Positions 18,822 to 29,097 of a stretch of DNA of 64,000 bases are shown here, piece after piece. Source of the stretch: Nocardia flavorosea NBRC 108225 (GTDB lineage: Bacteria > Actinomycetota > Actinomycetes > Mycobacteriales > Mycobacteriaceae); NCBI RefSeq assembly GCF_001613385.1, contig NZ_BDCG01000004.1, positions 372,001 to 436,000 of the forward strand, written 5' to 3'. The notes beneath the pieces were generated by a model that saw nothing but the letters and a program-made list of their open reading frames with translations, had not been told where the DNA came from and did not search any database. The first letter of the stretch is position 1. Each line of letters opens with the position of its first letter. Made by a program: the position numbers and the translations under genes.

Positions 18822-19754
18822 TCAGCCCTCGCCCGCCAACGCGAACCGGCCGTCCCGGGTCTGCTCGATCAGGCCGTCCACCAGCAGCGAATCCAGCGCA
18901 CGGTCGCGCTGCCCGGGGTCGCGGGTCCAGGCCAGATCGAGGCGGATGCGGTCGACGGGTTCGGCTGCCGCACGCAGTACGTCGAGTAGCCGGCCACGCG
19001 CCTGCCGGTCGGTGCCCTCGTACTTCTGGGTTCGCCGGGTCGATTCCTGGCGCGGCCGGCCCGCTGTCACCCAGGCGCAGCGGGGCAGTGGGCAGCGGGT
19101 GCAGTCGGGGGTGCGGGCGGTGCATACCGTCGCCCCGAGTTCCATCAGCGCCGCGGAGAAGACCGCCGCCCGGTCCACCTGGATGGGTAGCAGTGCCTCG
19201 GTGTCGCGCAGGTCTCTGGCGGCCGGGTTACCGGCCTCGCCGCGTCCGTGTACGGCCCGGGCCACCACGCGGCGAACATTGGTGTCCACCACCGGAACTC
19301 GTTGTCCGTAGGCGAAACAGGCGACCGCCCGCGCGGTGTAGTCGCCGATACCGGGCAGTCCGAGCAGCACCTCGACGTCACCGGGGACCTCGTCACCGTG
19401 CTCGGCCGCCAAAACCTGTGCGCATTCGTGTAGCCGCAGGGCGCGCCGCGGGTAACCGAGTTTGCCCCAGGCACGTAACACCTCGCCCGCGCTCGCCGCC
19501 GCCATCGCCGAGGGCACCGGCCAGCGCGCCACCCATTCCCGCCAGATCGGTTCCACCCGCGCTACCGGGGTCTGCTGCAGCATGATCTCGCTCATCAGGA
19601 TCTGCCATGCGGTCACCCCGGGCCGGCGCCATGGCAGGTCGCGGGCGGTGCGGGCATACCAGTCGATCAGCACATCGGAATCGAGCAGGGGTATCTCGCC
19701 CGCAGTGCCGCGGCCCGTTTTCGTCACCGGTCCGCCGACTGCTCCGCTGTTCAC
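18822..19754 (-). CDS. mutY: A/G-specific adenine glycosylase
   Basis: This 310-residue base-excision repair enzyme removes adenine mispaired with 8-oxoguanine. It has the MLQQTPVARV segment, the helix-hairpin-helix LPGIGDYTARA with the catalytic Asp in VPVVDTNVRRV, and a C-terminal cysteine cluster (CTARTPDCTRCPLPRC) for the 4Fe-4S centre. The last loop is one residue shorter than in E. coli. The NUDIX-like 8-oxoG domain is abbreviated, as in mycobacteria. I chose the GTG at 19754, preceded by a GGAG site; a GTG 11 codons upstream is possible. It is divergent from canB. Confidence 0.94.
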   Translation of the reverse strand: MNSGAVGGPVTKTGRGTAGEIPLLDSDVLIDWYARTARDLPWRRPGVTAWQILMSEIMLQQTPVARVEPIWREWVARWPVPSAMAAASAGEVLRAWGKLGYPRRALRLHECAQVLAAEHGDEVPGDVEVLLGLPGIGDYTARAVACFAYGQRVPVVDTNVRRVVARAVHGRGEAGNPAARDLRDTEALLPIQVDRAAVFSAALMELGATVCTARTPDCTRCPLPRCAWVTAGRPRQESTRRTQKYEGTDRQARGRLLDVLRAAAEPVDRIRLDLAWTRDPGQRDRALDSLLVDGLIEQTRDGRFALAGEG

Positions 19755-19864
19755 CCGAATCGCTCCGTTCTCACTGTGCAGTGCCACCGGCGACGCGGCT
19801 ACCGACGCCGTGCCGTAACAAGACCGAAGCCGGGGGCAATGTCGAATCGTGCAGAATGGACACC

Positions 19865-20488
19865 ATGCCTCAGTCCAACCCGGTGAGTGCCTGGAAGTCG
19901 CTGCGCGAAGGTAACGAGCGCTTCATGAACGGCACATTGCAGCATCCTAGTCAGGGAATCGCCGACCGAGCCAAGCTCGTCGGTGGCCAGAGTCCGACCG
20001 CTCTGCTGTTCGGCTGCGGTGACTCCCGGGTGGCCGCGGAGTTGATCTTCGATCAGGGCCTCGGCGATATGTTCGTGGTGCGCACGGCCGGCCACGTCAT
20101 CGACGCCTCGGTACTGGGTTCCATCGAGTACGGCGTGGCGGTGCTGAACGTACCGCTGATCGTGGTCCTCGGCCACGACAGCTGTGGTGCGGTCAAAGCC
20201 ACACTGGACGCGCTGGACGGCGGCGAGGTGCCGGGCGGGTTCATTCGCAGCGTTGTCGAGAAGGTCACTCCGTCGATGCTGATCGGCCGCCGCGAGGGGC
20301 TGGAAACAGTCGATGAGCTCGAAGCCCGCCATGTGGTGGAAACGAGCAGCTTGCTCATGGAACGGTCGAAAATCGTGTCCGAGCGGGTGGAAGCCGGCGA
20401 ATGCGCCATCGCGTGCGTGACCTACAAGCTGGCCGAGGGCCGTGCTCAACTGCAGCGCGTGGTCGGTCAGATCGGGGAGACCGTCTGA
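19865..20488 (+). CDS. canB: Beta-class carbonic anhydrase
   Basis: This 207-residue enzyme interconverts CO2 and bicarbonate. The zinc ligands Cys51, His104 and Cys107 and the dyad Asp53-Arg55 (in GCGDSR and GHDSCG) occupy the same positions as in M. tuberculosis CanB (Rv3588c), and total length is identical. The ATG at 19865 matches that protein's start; an in-frame ATG three codons earlier is the alternative. It is adjacent to mutY in both genomes. Confidence 0.95.
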   Translation: MPQSNPVSAWKSLREGNERFMNGTLQHPSQGIADRAKLVGGQSPTALLFGCGDSRVAAELIFDQGLGDMFVVRTAGHVIDASVLGSIEYGVAVLNVPLIVVLGHDSCGAVKATLDALDGGEVPGGFIRSVVEKVTPSMLIGRREGLETVDELEARHVVETSSLLMERSKIVSERVEAGECAIACVTYKLAEGRAQLQRVVGQIGETV

Positions 20489-20597
20489 CGGTCGCGGTAG
20501 GTGTCGTCCGGCCGCAAAAACCGGTCGGACCACCGCGGTAGCGGTCACCGGAGCAGCTTGTGGTGTGCCGTTGACCGTCACCACCGCCGAATGCGCT

Positions 20598-20603
20598 TAC
20601 CGT
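20598..20603 (+). promoter_or_regulatory. Candidate -10 element, leaderless membrane-protein gene
   Basis: TACCGT places the predicted first base at 20610, exactly the G of the GTG start codon. Confidence 0.45.
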
Positions 20604-20609
20604 TGACAC

Positions 20610-21284
20610 GTGTTGGAACCGACAGGACCGTTACCGCCGGAGATCTACTGGCGGCGTCGCGCTTTTGCCATCGGAGCGCTGGTGGTCGCACTAGCGGTGG
20701 TGATCTGGCTGGCCGTGACCGTAACCCGGGGTGGCGGTTCGCCCGAGGCGACCGGCGTCGCGGCCTCGTCCACGCCGAGCTCGGAAGCCGCGAAGAGTTC
20801 GGCGCCGTCGGCCACCACGACCACCACAGCGAAGTCGTCTGCCACGACCCCGGCCGCCGAATCGTCGCAGCCCGCGCCCGCGGCGTCCGGAGAATGCGCC
20901 GACCAATCGCTGGCCATCAAGGTTTCGGTGGCCCAGCCGACCTATCGGGTCGGGGAGGAACCGGTGTTCGGGATCGTGATCACGAATATCTCCGGTGAGC
21001 CCTGTAGCCGCGATATGGGGTCGGGGCTACAGCGGGTCTCGGTGCAGACGCTCGACGGTGGACGGCAATTGTGGGCCAGTACGGATTGCTACCCCGACGG
21101 TGAACCGGATCTGCGCACCCTCGATCGGGGTGAACAGGCCGCGTTCACGGTGACCTGGACCGGTACCACCTCACAGCCGGAATGTGCCGGCGAGCGGGTG
21201 CAGGTTCCCAGCGGGGCCTACCACGTGGTGGCGCAGCTCGGGGCCGTCCGTAGCGCGCCCGAACCCTTCAACATTGCGGAATAG
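20610..21284 (+). CDS. Membrane-anchored extracytoplasmic protein (Rv3587c type)
   Basis: This 224-residue protein has a short basic N-terminus, one transmembrane helix (about residues 18-40) and a Ser/Thr/Ala/Pro-rich linker (about 45-92). The outer domain (about 95-224) has four cysteines that could form disulfides (ECADQ, PCSRD, DCYPD, ECAGE) and a beta-rich pattern. Gene order matches Rv3587c near canB. Function is unknown. In relatives the convergent neighbour is disA; here the next gene is radA, 32 bp away. Confidence 0.82.
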   Translation: MLEPTGPLPPEIYWRRRAFAIGALVVALAVVIWLAVTVTRGGGSPEATGVAASSTPSSEAAKSSAPSATTTTTAKSSATTPAAESSQPAPAASGECADQSLAIKVSVAQPTYRVGEEPVFGIVITNISGEPCSRDMGSGLQRVSVQTLDGGRQLWASTDCYPDGEPDLRTLDRGEQAAFTVTWTGTTSQPECAGERVQVPSGAYHVVAQLGAVRSAPEPFNIAE

Positions 21285-21316
21285 CGGTGCGCCCGTAGCC
21301 GGTACCGTGGCGCGGA

Positions 21317-22693
21317 CTATTTCTTCTTCGACAGGCCCGCCAGCCGGAGCGCGGCCCGTAGACCGGACGCCTCGTGCAGAGTCATACCCGTGTCCTTCGC
21401 GGTGACGCCGGGGGGCACCACCGCGTTCGTGAAACCGAGTCGTTCGGCTTCGGCCAACCGGCGTCCGGTGGCGGTGATCCGGCGGACCTCGCCGGCCAGC
21501 CCCACCTCGCCGAGGATCACCCAGCCCGGGGGGAGCGCGGTATCGCGGGCGGCGCCGGCGATGGCCAGTGCGATGGCCAGATCGGCAGCGGGTTCGGTGA
21601 GCCGCATACCGCCCACCGTCGCCGCGTAGACGTCCTGTTTGCCGACATAGAGCCCACAGCGGCTCTGCAGGACGGCCAGCACCATGGCGACCCGGTTGTA
21701 GTCCAGTCCGCTGACCGCCCGGCGTGGCGCCGGCACCTGGGTGTCCACCGTGAGCCCCTGGACCTCGCCGACCAGCGGCCGCTTCCCGTCCATCGCCACG
21801 GTGACCGCCGTACCGGGTACCGAATCGGTCCGGTGATGTAGGAATAGGCCGGAAGGATCTGTTACACAGGCGATTCCGTCATCGTGCAGTTCGAAGCAGC
21901 CCACTTCGTCGGCGCTGCCGAACCGGTTCTTGATACCGCGCACCATCCGCAGTGTCGAGTTCTTGTCCCCCTCGAACTGCAGCACCACATCGACCAGATG
22001 TTCCAGTGTGCGTGGGCCCGCAACCGCCCCGTCCTTGGTGACATGGCCGACCAGCAGGACCGCGATACCGCTCGTCTTGGCGAGTGAGGTCAGTGCCGCG
22101 GTAACCGCCCGGACCTGCGTGACCCCGCCGATTACGCCGTCGCTATCGGTGGCCAGCATGGTCTGCACCGAATCCACCACCAGCAGCGTGGGTTTCACCT
22201 GATCGACATGTCCGAGCAGAACCGACAGGTCCGATTCGGCCGCCAGGTACACCCGCTCGTGCACCGCCCCCGTCCGGTCCGCCCGCAAGCGCACCTGCCC
22301 CGCGGATTCCTCCGCGGTGACGTACAGAGCCCGCTCGTCGCGCTGTCGCGCCCATCGATGGGCGACCTCGAGCAGTAGCGTCGATTTCCCCACCCCGGGC
22401 TCGCCGGAGAGCAGTATCACCGACCCCGCGACGATACCCCCGCCGAGTACCCGGTCGAGTTCGGAAACCCCCGTCGACCGGGCGGTCGTGGTCTGCGAGT
22501 CGATCCGTGAGATCGGCGCGGCCGCGGTACTCGGCAGCATCGCTTTACGCGCCGCCGGTGCACCGGCGGCGCCCGCCGCGGGCAATGCCTCGTCGACGGT
22601 GCCCCACGATCCGCACGCCGGGCATTTACCGACCCATTTGGCAACTTCGTGCGCGCATTCCGAGCACCGATAGACGGCTTTGGTCTTGGTCAT
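21317..22693 (-). CDS. radA: DNA repair protein RadA
   Basis: This 458-residue RecA-like branch-migration ATPase starts with a C4 zinc finger (Cys10, 13, 24, 27 in CSEC and CPAC), then Walker A GEPGVGKST (97-105), the RadA-specific KNRFG motif in IKNRFGSADEVG, and a C-terminal Lon-protease-like domain (about 290-458). The ATG at 22693 gives the normal N-terminus; a 33-codon upstream extension is not supported. In M. tuberculosis radA is followed by disA; here it is followed by the convergent Rv3587c-like gene. Confidence 0.97.
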   Translation of the reverse strand: MTKTKAVYRCSECAHEVAKWVGKCPACGSWGTVDEALPAAGAAGAPAARKAMLPSTAAAPISRIDSQTTTARSTGVSELDRVLGGGIVAGSVILLSGEPGVGKSTLLLEVAHRWARQRDERALYVTAEESAGQVRLRADRTGAVHERVYLAAESDLSVLLGHVDQVKPTLLVVDSVQTMLATDSDGVIGGVTQVRAVTAALTSLAKTSGIAVLLVGHVTKDGAVAGPRTLEHLVDVVLQFEGDKNSTLRMVRGIKNRFGSADEVGCFELHDDGIACVTDPSGLFLHHRTDSVPGTAVTVAMDGKRPLVGEVQGLTVDTQVPAPRRAVSGLDYNRVAMVLAVLQSRCGLYVGKQDVYAATVGGMRLTEPAADLAIALAIAGAARDTALPPGWVILGEVGLAGEVRRITATGRRLAEAERLGFTNAVVPPGVTAKDTGMTLHEASGLRAALRLAGLSKKK

Positions 22694-22896
22694 TGCCACA
22701 GCCACGCACCTTACGCACACCGACCGACAGCAAGACCTCCCAGCGGTCTCTCGCGAAACATCGGCTCCTACTTCACGCCGAACCCGACGCAACCAGCGGC
22801 GCAGTCGAGTTCAGCGAGAGCCCTGAGAGGTTCCGGCCCGCTCAACGACTACGCCGAGGAGGCCGAACCCGCGCCGGCGAAGTCGGCGCCGAGAAT

Positions 22897-23556
22897 TCAG
22901 TGCCCGCCGGCCGAACCGGTGGTGCTCTTGGAGAGCTCGGATTCGTGGCGGGGAGATTCGATGCCTGCGTCGACCGGGACCTCGACCTGGACGGTGCCGT
23001 TCTCCTTGAAGTTGAACGACACGTTGTAGGTGAGGCCCGGGGTGATGTCCTGGGTCAGCCCGGTGATTTCGATGGCGGCGGCTTCCGTCGTCCCGGCTTC
23101 GGTGTCGACGGTTTCGCCGGTCGTATGGGTTTCCGCGCCTGCCGAGGGGGTCGAGACGACGATCGTTTCGGAGGGGGCGATTTCGATCTTGTCACCGTCG
23201 GCAGGGGTGATCTTCACCGTGCCGAGGTCGGTGGTGACGCCGGTGAGCTCGTCGGTGACGGTTTCGCCGGTGTTGATGATCGACAGCGCCAGCGCCGCCT
23301 GGCCACCCGCGGTGTTGGTGTGCGTTCCCGATCCCGGGAAGACGATATGCACATTGCGCAGCGCGATGCTGCCGGCTTCGGCGGTGTTGCCGTTGATCGC
23401 CGCGACCTGATCGGCGGTCTGCGAGACCTGGCCGGCGCTGCAGCCGGACAGGATGATGGCCGCTCCGGCGGCGAGCGCGGCGACCGGCACCAGGCGCCGG
23501 CGCCGCCGAGTCGAGGCGACCGGGCTCGCGGCAGTCACAGCAGTCAGGGCAGTCAC
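22897..23556 (-). CDS. lpqE: Lipoprotein LpqE-like
   Basis: This 219-residue lipoprotein has a signal sequence with an Arg-rich n-region, a hydrophobic core and the lipobox LSGC (about residues 35-38), then a beta-rich domain with SIALRNVHIVFPG and ITGLTQDITPGLTYNVSFNF. I chose the GTG at 23556 because GGAGGA lies at ideal distance. The family, typified by LpqE (Rv3584), shows PCuAC-like features in some members; a copper role is unproven. It sits between radA and the divergent carD, as in M. tuberculosis. Confidence 0.87.
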   Translation of the reverse strand: MTALTAVTAASPVASTRRRRRLVPVAALAAGAAIILSGCSAGQVSQTADQVAAINGNTAEAGSIALRNVHIVFPGSGTHTNTAGGQAALALSIINTGETVTDELTGVTTDLGTVKITPADGDKIEIAPSETIVVSTPSAGAETHTTGETVDTEAGTTEAAAIEITGLTQDITPGLTYNVSFNFKENGTVQVEVPVDAGIESPRHESELSKSTTGSAGGH

Positions 23557-24509
<953 letters not shown>

Positions 24510-24511
24510 CC

Positions 24512-25222
24512 GTGTACGAACCGGACGGGTCCGGCCGTAATGCCGGATCTGTCATCGCGCTGGTTCCTGCCGCCGGTCGTGGTGAACGTCTGGGAGCAGA
24601 TGCTCCCAAGGCGTTCGTCCCGGTCGGCGGCACACCCATGCTCGGGTTGACTGTTCGTGGATTGATGGCTGCCGGGGTTGTCGACGAGATCATAGTGATG
24701 GTGCCCGCCCAACTCGTCGAGGCAACGGCAGCTCTGCTTCCACCCGCAGCACCGGCCCGGATCGTGGCCGGTGGTGCCGAACGCACCGATTCCGTGCGCG
24801 CCGGGCTGGCATATGCCGGCGCGGCCGCCCACGTCCTGGTACACGACGCTGCGCGGGCGCTGACCCCACCCGATCTGATCGCCCGGGTGGTGGCCGAACT
24901 CCGGGCCGGCCGGCCCGCCGTCGTACCGGCGCTACCGGTGGTCGATACCGTGAAATCGGTCGATACCGCCGGCAGAGTGACGGGTACCCCGGACCGTTCC
25001 GCCCTGCGGGCGGTGCAGACCCCGCAAGGCTTTGCCGCCGATGTGCTGCGCCGCGCCTACGAGCATCCGGAGAGTGCCACCGACGATGCCGGACTGGTCG
25101 AACGGCTGGGCATCGACGTCCACACGATTCCCGGCGACCCGCTCGCGTTCAAGATCACAACGCCGCTCGACCTGCGCCTGGCCGAAGCCGTGCTCGACGG
25201 AAAACAGGTGGCCGGGCAATGA
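24512..25222 (+). CDS. ispD: 2-C-methyl-D-erythritol 4-phosphate cytidylyltransferase
   Basis: This 236-residue MEP-pathway enzyme activates methylerythritol phosphate with CTP for isoprenoid synthesis. It has the nucleotide-binding [29 protein letters not shown] and the ending [20 protein letters not shown] start two bases after carD gives a short extra N-terminus. It overlaps ispF by ATGA. Confidence 0.96.
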   Translation: MYEPDGSGRNAGSVIALVPAAGRGERLGADAPKAFVPVGGTPMLGLTVRGLMAAGVVDEIIVMVPAQLVEATAALLPPAAPARIVAGGAERTDSVRAGLAYAGAAAHVLVHDAARALTPPDLIARVVAELRAGRPAVVPALPVVDTVKSVDTAGRVTGTPDRSALRAVQTPQGFAADVLRRAYEHPESATDDAGLVERLGIDVHTIPGDPLAFKITTPLDLRLAEAVLDGKQVAGQ

Positions 25223-25722
25223 GGGATTTCCGCGTCGGTATCGGCACCGATGTGCACCCGATCGAACCGGGCCGGCCCTGCTGGATGGCCGGGCTGCTGT
25301 TCGACGGTGAAGACGGTTGCGCGGGGCATTCCGACGGCGATGTGGCTGCCCATGCGCTGTGCGATGCCCTGCTGTCGGCGGCCGGGCTGGGTGATGTCGG
25401 CTCGGTCTTCGGGACCGGCCGGCCGGAGTGGGCGGGGGTGTCCGGCGCGGCCATGCTGAAGGAAGTGCGGCGGCTACTCGAAGAGTCCGGATACGCGGTC
25501 GGCAACGCCGCGGTCCAGGTCATCGGTAACCACCCGCGGATCGGACCCCGGCGAGCGGAGGCACAGCAGGTGCTCGGTGAACTGCTCGACGCACCCGTTT
25601 CGGTATCCGGTACCACCAGTGACGGGCTGGGGCTCACCGGCCGCGGTGAGGGGATCGCCGCGGTCGCTACCGCACTGCTGCACTGTCCGGAGCGGCCGAG
25701 CGACGTCCCTGAGGCCCGGTAA
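25219..25722 (+). CDS. ispF: 2-C-methyl-D-erythritol 2,4-cyclodiphosphate synthase
   Basis: This 167-residue trimeric enzyme cyclises the CDP-methylerythritol phosphate formed downstream of IspD. Metal ligands and signature are visible in [12 protein letters not shown] (Asp and His), [18 protein letters not shown], and [17 protein letters not shown] near the end. It overlaps ispD by four bases. The C-terminus carries about ten extra residues after the family core. Confidence 0.96.
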   Translation: MRDFRVGIGTDVHPIEPGRPCWMAGLLFDGEDGCAGHSDGDVAAHALCDALLSAAGLGDVGSVFGTGRPEWAGVSGAAMLKEVRRLLEESGYAVGNAAVQVIGNHPRIGPRRAEAQQVLGELLDAPVSVSGTTSDGLGLTGRGEGIAAVATALLHCPERPSDVPEAR

Positions 25723-25978
25723 CCGGAGACGATCGGGACAGCGAAGCCGCTTCACCAGCAAGAGCCGACGCGCCCGGGGACCGACGATGCGGTGTGCGCA
25801 CGGCACTGCCGGACCATCGCGGTGGCAAGGATCACCGCCGCGCCGGCAGGATCGTTGCCACGCTCCGGCCAACCATCCCTGCCGCGACGGTGCGGCCGAA
25901 TGCCGTAATACCGGTCGTTGCCGTTACCCTGCCCATATCCCCGCTGCACCGCTTCCGAGTGCAATCCACAAACGAAAC

Positions 25979-25984
25979 TAGGAT
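25979..25984 (+). promoter_or_regulatory. Candidate -10 element of cysS
   Basis: TAGGAT ends 8 nt before the cysS GTG. No ribosome-binding site fits between them, which suggests a leaderless or nearly leaderless start. Confidence 0.45.
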
Positions 25985-25992
25985 CGACTGCC

Positions 25993-27399
25993 GTGACGCT
26001 GCGCCTGTTCGACACCGAGAAACGGACCCTGCGTGATTTCACGCCGCTGGTACCCGGACACGCCTCGGTGTACCTGTGTGGGGCGACCGTGCAGGGGCTG
26101 CCGCATATCGGCCATGTGCGCAGCGGTGTGGCGTTCGATATCCTGCGCCGCTGGCTGGCCGCAGGCGGCCTGGATGTGGCATTCATCCGCAATGTCACCG
26201 ATATCGAGGACAAGATCCTCAGTAAGGCGGCCGCGGCCGGCCGGCCGTGGTGGGAATGGGCTGCGACACACGAGCGCGCTTTCGACCGGGCCTACCGGCA
26301 GCTCGGGGTACTTCCGCCGTCGGCGGAGCCGCGGGCGACCGGCCATATCACCCAGATGGTCGACTTGATGCAACGGCTCATCGACCGCGGGCACGCCTAC
26401 GCCTCCGAGGGCAATGTGTATTTCGATGTCCGCAGCTACCCGGATTACGGCGATTTGTCCGGCCACCGGCTCGAGGACGTACACCAGGGCGAGAGCGCTG
26501 GGACGGGTAAACGCGACCCGCGCGATTTCACGCTCTGGAAAGCCGCGAAACCGGGCGAACCGACATGGCCCTCACCGTGGGGTTCCGGCCGTCCCGGCTG
26601 GCATCTGGAATGCTCGGCGATGGCCGAGTTCTACCTCGGTTCCGAATTCGATATCCACTGCGGTGGAATGGATCTGGTGTTTCCGCACCATGAGAACGAA
26701 ATCGCCCAGTCCAAGGCGGCCGGCCACGGTTTCGCGCAGTACTGGTTGCACAACGGCTGGGTGACCATGGGCGGCGAGAAGATGTCGAAATCGCTCGGCA
26801 ATGTGCTGTCCATTCCGAACGTGCTGAAATCCGTGCGTCCGGTGGAATTGCGCTTCTACCTGGGCAGTGCGCACTACCGGTCCATGCTGGAGTATTCCGA
26901 TAAAGCGCTCGCCGACGCCGCTCAGTCGTATCAGCGGATCGAAGCTTTTGTGCAGCGGGTCGCCGAACGCGGCGGTGATATCCCGATGGGTAAATGGACC
27001 GACGGTTTCGCGGCTGCCCTCGACGACGACCTCGGTGTCCCGAAGGCACTCGCCGAAATCCATCACGGTGTCCACGAGGGCAATCGCGCACTGGATGCCG
27101 GTGTGCTCGAGACCGCCCGCGAACATGCGGGCCAGGTCCGCGCCATGCTCGATGTGCTGGGGGTCGATCCGCTCGATCCGCACTGGCATACCGCCGCCGA
27201 TCATTCGGCCGCTGACGCCGCCCTCGACGTACTGGTCGGTGCCGAACTGGAACGCCGCCAGCAGGCCCGGGCGGCGAAGGACTGGGCCACCGCGGACGCC
27301 GTCCGCGACCGCTTGCAGGCGGCCGGCATCGAAGTGACCGATACCCCGAACGGTGCCGAATGGTCGCTGGGCACACCTACCCCTGGAAAGGCGGGCTGA
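25993..27399 (+). CDS. cysS: Cysteinyl-tRNA synthetase
   Basis: This 468-residue class I enzyme has the zinc-site cysteine in [18 protein letters not shown], which includes the HIGH-type signature, further ligands around GWHLECSAM and HHENE, and the KMSKS loop [11 protein letters not shown]. The C-terminal helical anticodon domain ends in [12 protein letters not shown]. It is distinct from the mycothiol ligase MshC because of its length and C-terminal domain. The stop overlaps the rlmB start (TGATG). Confidence 0.96.
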   Translation: MTLRLFDTEKRTLRDFTPLVPGHASVYLCGATVQGLPHIGHVRSGVAFDILRRWLAAGGLDVAFIRNVTDIEDKILSKAAAAGRPWWEWAATHERAFDRAYRQLGVLPPSAEPRATGHITQMVDLMQRLIDRGHAYASEGNVYFDVRSYPDYGDLSGHRLEDVHQGESAGTGKRDPRDFTLWKAAKPGEPTWPSPWGSGRPGWHLECSAMAEFYLGSEFDIHCGGMDLVFPHHENEIAQSKAAGHGFAQYWLHNGWVTMGGEKMSKSLGNVLSIPNVLKSVRPVELRFYLGSAHYRSMLEYSDKALADAAQSYQRIEAFVQRVAERGGDIPMGKWTDGFAAALDDDLGVPKALAEIHHGVHEGNRALDAGVLETAREHAGQVRAMLDVLGVDPLDPHWHTAADHSAADAALDVLVGAELERRQQARAAKDWATADAVRDRLQAAGIEVTDTPNGAEWSLGTPTPGKAG

Positions 27400-28370
27400 T
27401 GGCCGGCAATTCACAACGTCGTGGTGCGATCCGCAAAGGCGGCAGCAAGAAGGGGCAGGTGGTCGGCTCCGGCGGGCAGCGCCGCCGTGGACTGGAAGGT
27501 CGCGGGCCGACACCTCCCGCGGAAGCGCGCACCAAACATCCCGCGGCCCGCAAAGCCGCCGCGAAAGCGCGTGCCGCTCAGAAGAGTTCGACCGGCCGTG
27601 GTGCCCGCCCGGCCGGCCGGCACGGTGACGACGGGCCGGAGCTGGTCCTGGGCCGCAATCCGGTGGTGGAATGCCTGCGGGCCGGGGTACCGGCGACCGC
27701 GCTGTACGTGGCGGTCGGTACCGAGAACGACGAGCGGCTCACCGAAAGCGTGCGTATCGCCGCCGATACCGGAATATCCATCCTCGAGGTGCCGCGCACC
27801 GATCTGGACCGGATGAGCTCCAACGGTTTACACCAGGGGATGGCACTGCAGGTGCCGCCCTACCGGTACGCACATCCGGACGATCTGCTGTCCCGGGCCC
27901 AGCAGTCGGTGGAACCGGCGCTGCTGGTGGCGCTGGACAATATCTCCGACCCGCGCAACCTGGGTGCCGTGGTGCGTTCGGTCGCGGCGTTCGGCGGGCA
28001 CGGCGTGGTGATCCCGCAGCGGCGCAGCGCGAGCGTGACCGCGGTGGCCTGGCGGACCAGCGCCGGCGCGGCTGCCCGGCTGCCGGTCGCTCGCGCCACC
28101 AATCTCACTCGCACGCTCAAGGATTGGGCGGCCAAAGGCGTTCAGATCGTCGGCCTGGACGCCGGTGGTGACACCTCGCTCGACGATTTCGACGCCACCG
28201 GGCCCACGGTGATCGTGGTGGGGTCCGAGGGCAAGGGGTTGTCCCGGCTGGTCCGGGAGAATTGCGACGCGATCCTGAGCATCCCCATGGCGGGTCCGGT
28301 GGAATCGCTCAACGCCTCCGTGGCGGCGGGCGTCGTGCTGGCCGAGACAGCGCGGCAGCGCCGCGCCTGA
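27399..28370 (+). CDS. rlmB: 23S rRNA (guanosine-2'-O-)-methyltransferase RlmB-type
   Basis: This 323-residue SpoU-family knot methyltransferase methylates 23S rRNA using SAM. The first 85 residues are a highly basic, disordered extension ([13 protein letters not shown] and following). A substrate-binding L30e-like domain follows ([14 protein letters not shown]), then the three SpoU motifs: [27 protein letters not shown] and [15 protein letters not shown]. It is coupled to cysS by TGATG. Target position G2251 is inferred from the family. Confidence 0.92.
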   Translation: MAGNSQRRGAIRKGGSKKGQVVGSGGQRRRGLEGRGPTPPAEARTKHPAARKAAAKARAAQKSSTGRGARPAGRHGDDGPELVLGRNPVVECLRAGVPATALYVAVGTENDERLTESVRIAADTGISILEVPRTDLDRMSSNGLHQGMALQVPPYRYAHPDDLLSRAQQSVEPALLVALDNISDPRNLGAVVRSVAAFGGHGVVIPQRRSASVTAVAWRTSAGAAARLPVARATNLTRTLKDWAAKGVQIVGLDAGGDTSLDDFDATGPTVIVVGSEGKGLSRLVRENCDAILSIPMAGPVESLNASVAAGVVLAETARQRRA

Positions 28371-28815
28371 CCCCGCGGTGCTGTGGCGGGACCACGCCCT
28401 GGACTCTGCCGGTCGGCGGCGGTCGGTGGCGCCCTGGTGATTCGGCCGCGCCGCTGCCTTGGGACCGCCGGAACGGATTCCGTGCCCGCGCGGGGTCTCG
28501 ACTCCGAGCGTGCGCAGAAGTGACGCGGCCGCACTCGATCGCCATCCGCCCACGCAGTGCACGGCACTCGGTTTGCCGACGGGCGGTTCCGCACGATTGG
28601 GCCAGGGTACCGGCAGCGAGCCCCGGGTAACGGTTCGTGCCGCTCCGGGCCCCGCGGTGCTGCACCGCCCGGCCCGCAACTCCGCCGCCCGGCCCCCGCG
28701 GTCTCGGTCTGGACAGTGGTGCCGGGGCGGCTCGCGGTCCCGGTCAGCGGGCGGTTCCACGCCGATCGGTCGCGCCCGGACCGCAAAACCGCCACGGCAC
28801 CGTAGAATTCGATGT
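28371..28815. other. GC-rich intergenic region without a supported gene
   Basis: About 445 bp. Open frames cross it but none shows a start with a ribosome site or a recognisable product. A -10-like TAGAAT at 28803-28808 points to the following small membrane-protein gene. No terminator-like hairpin is obvious after rlmB. Confidence 0.4.
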
Positions 28816-29091
28816 GTGGTGATACCCAACACGCCCATCGGTAAGCCGGTCGAGCACCCGTATGCGACGGCGGTGCTGCTCCTGGGTGCTGTCAGCCTGC
28901 TGTGTTTCGGGCTGACCGGGCCGGTGGCCTGGGCGATGGGTAAACGCGCACTGGATCAGATCGACGAATCGGGTGGCGCATACGGCGGCCGCACACAGGT
29001 CGTGGTCGGGTTCACGCTGGGGGTTATCGGCACGATTCTGGCGGTGCTGATGGCGCTGCTGTTCGTCCTGGTGTTCATCACCGGCGGCTGA
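28816..29091 (+). CDS. DUF4190-like small membrane protein
   Basis: This 91-residue protein has two transmembrane helices (about residues 20-42 and 65-88) separated by a short segment with MGKRALDQIDESGG and GGRTQVVVGFTLG, the pattern of DUF4190 domains. The GTG at 28816 follows the TAGAAT -10 box by 7 nt, implying a leaderless mRNA; a GTG one codon later is equivalent. The family is common in actinobacteria and has no assigned function. Confidence 0.75.
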   Translation: MVIPNTPIGKPVEHPYATAVLLLGAVSLLCFGLTGPVAWAMGKRALDQIDESGGAYGGRTQVVVGFTLGVIGTILAVLMALLFVLVFITGG

Positions 29092-29097
29092 CGGCGA

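Noticed and set aside
22694-22792. 33-codon N-terminal extension of RadA with several cysteines (CCRSVCVRC)
   Set aside because: RadA proteins begin immediately before the C4 zinc finger; the extension is not family-like and its cysteines are probably chance.
28459-28815. Upstream extension of the DUF4190-like gene
   Set aside because: The open frame continues far upstream, but the added residues are low-complexity Arg/Ser/Pro and a -10 box lies just before 28816, so the short form is preferred.
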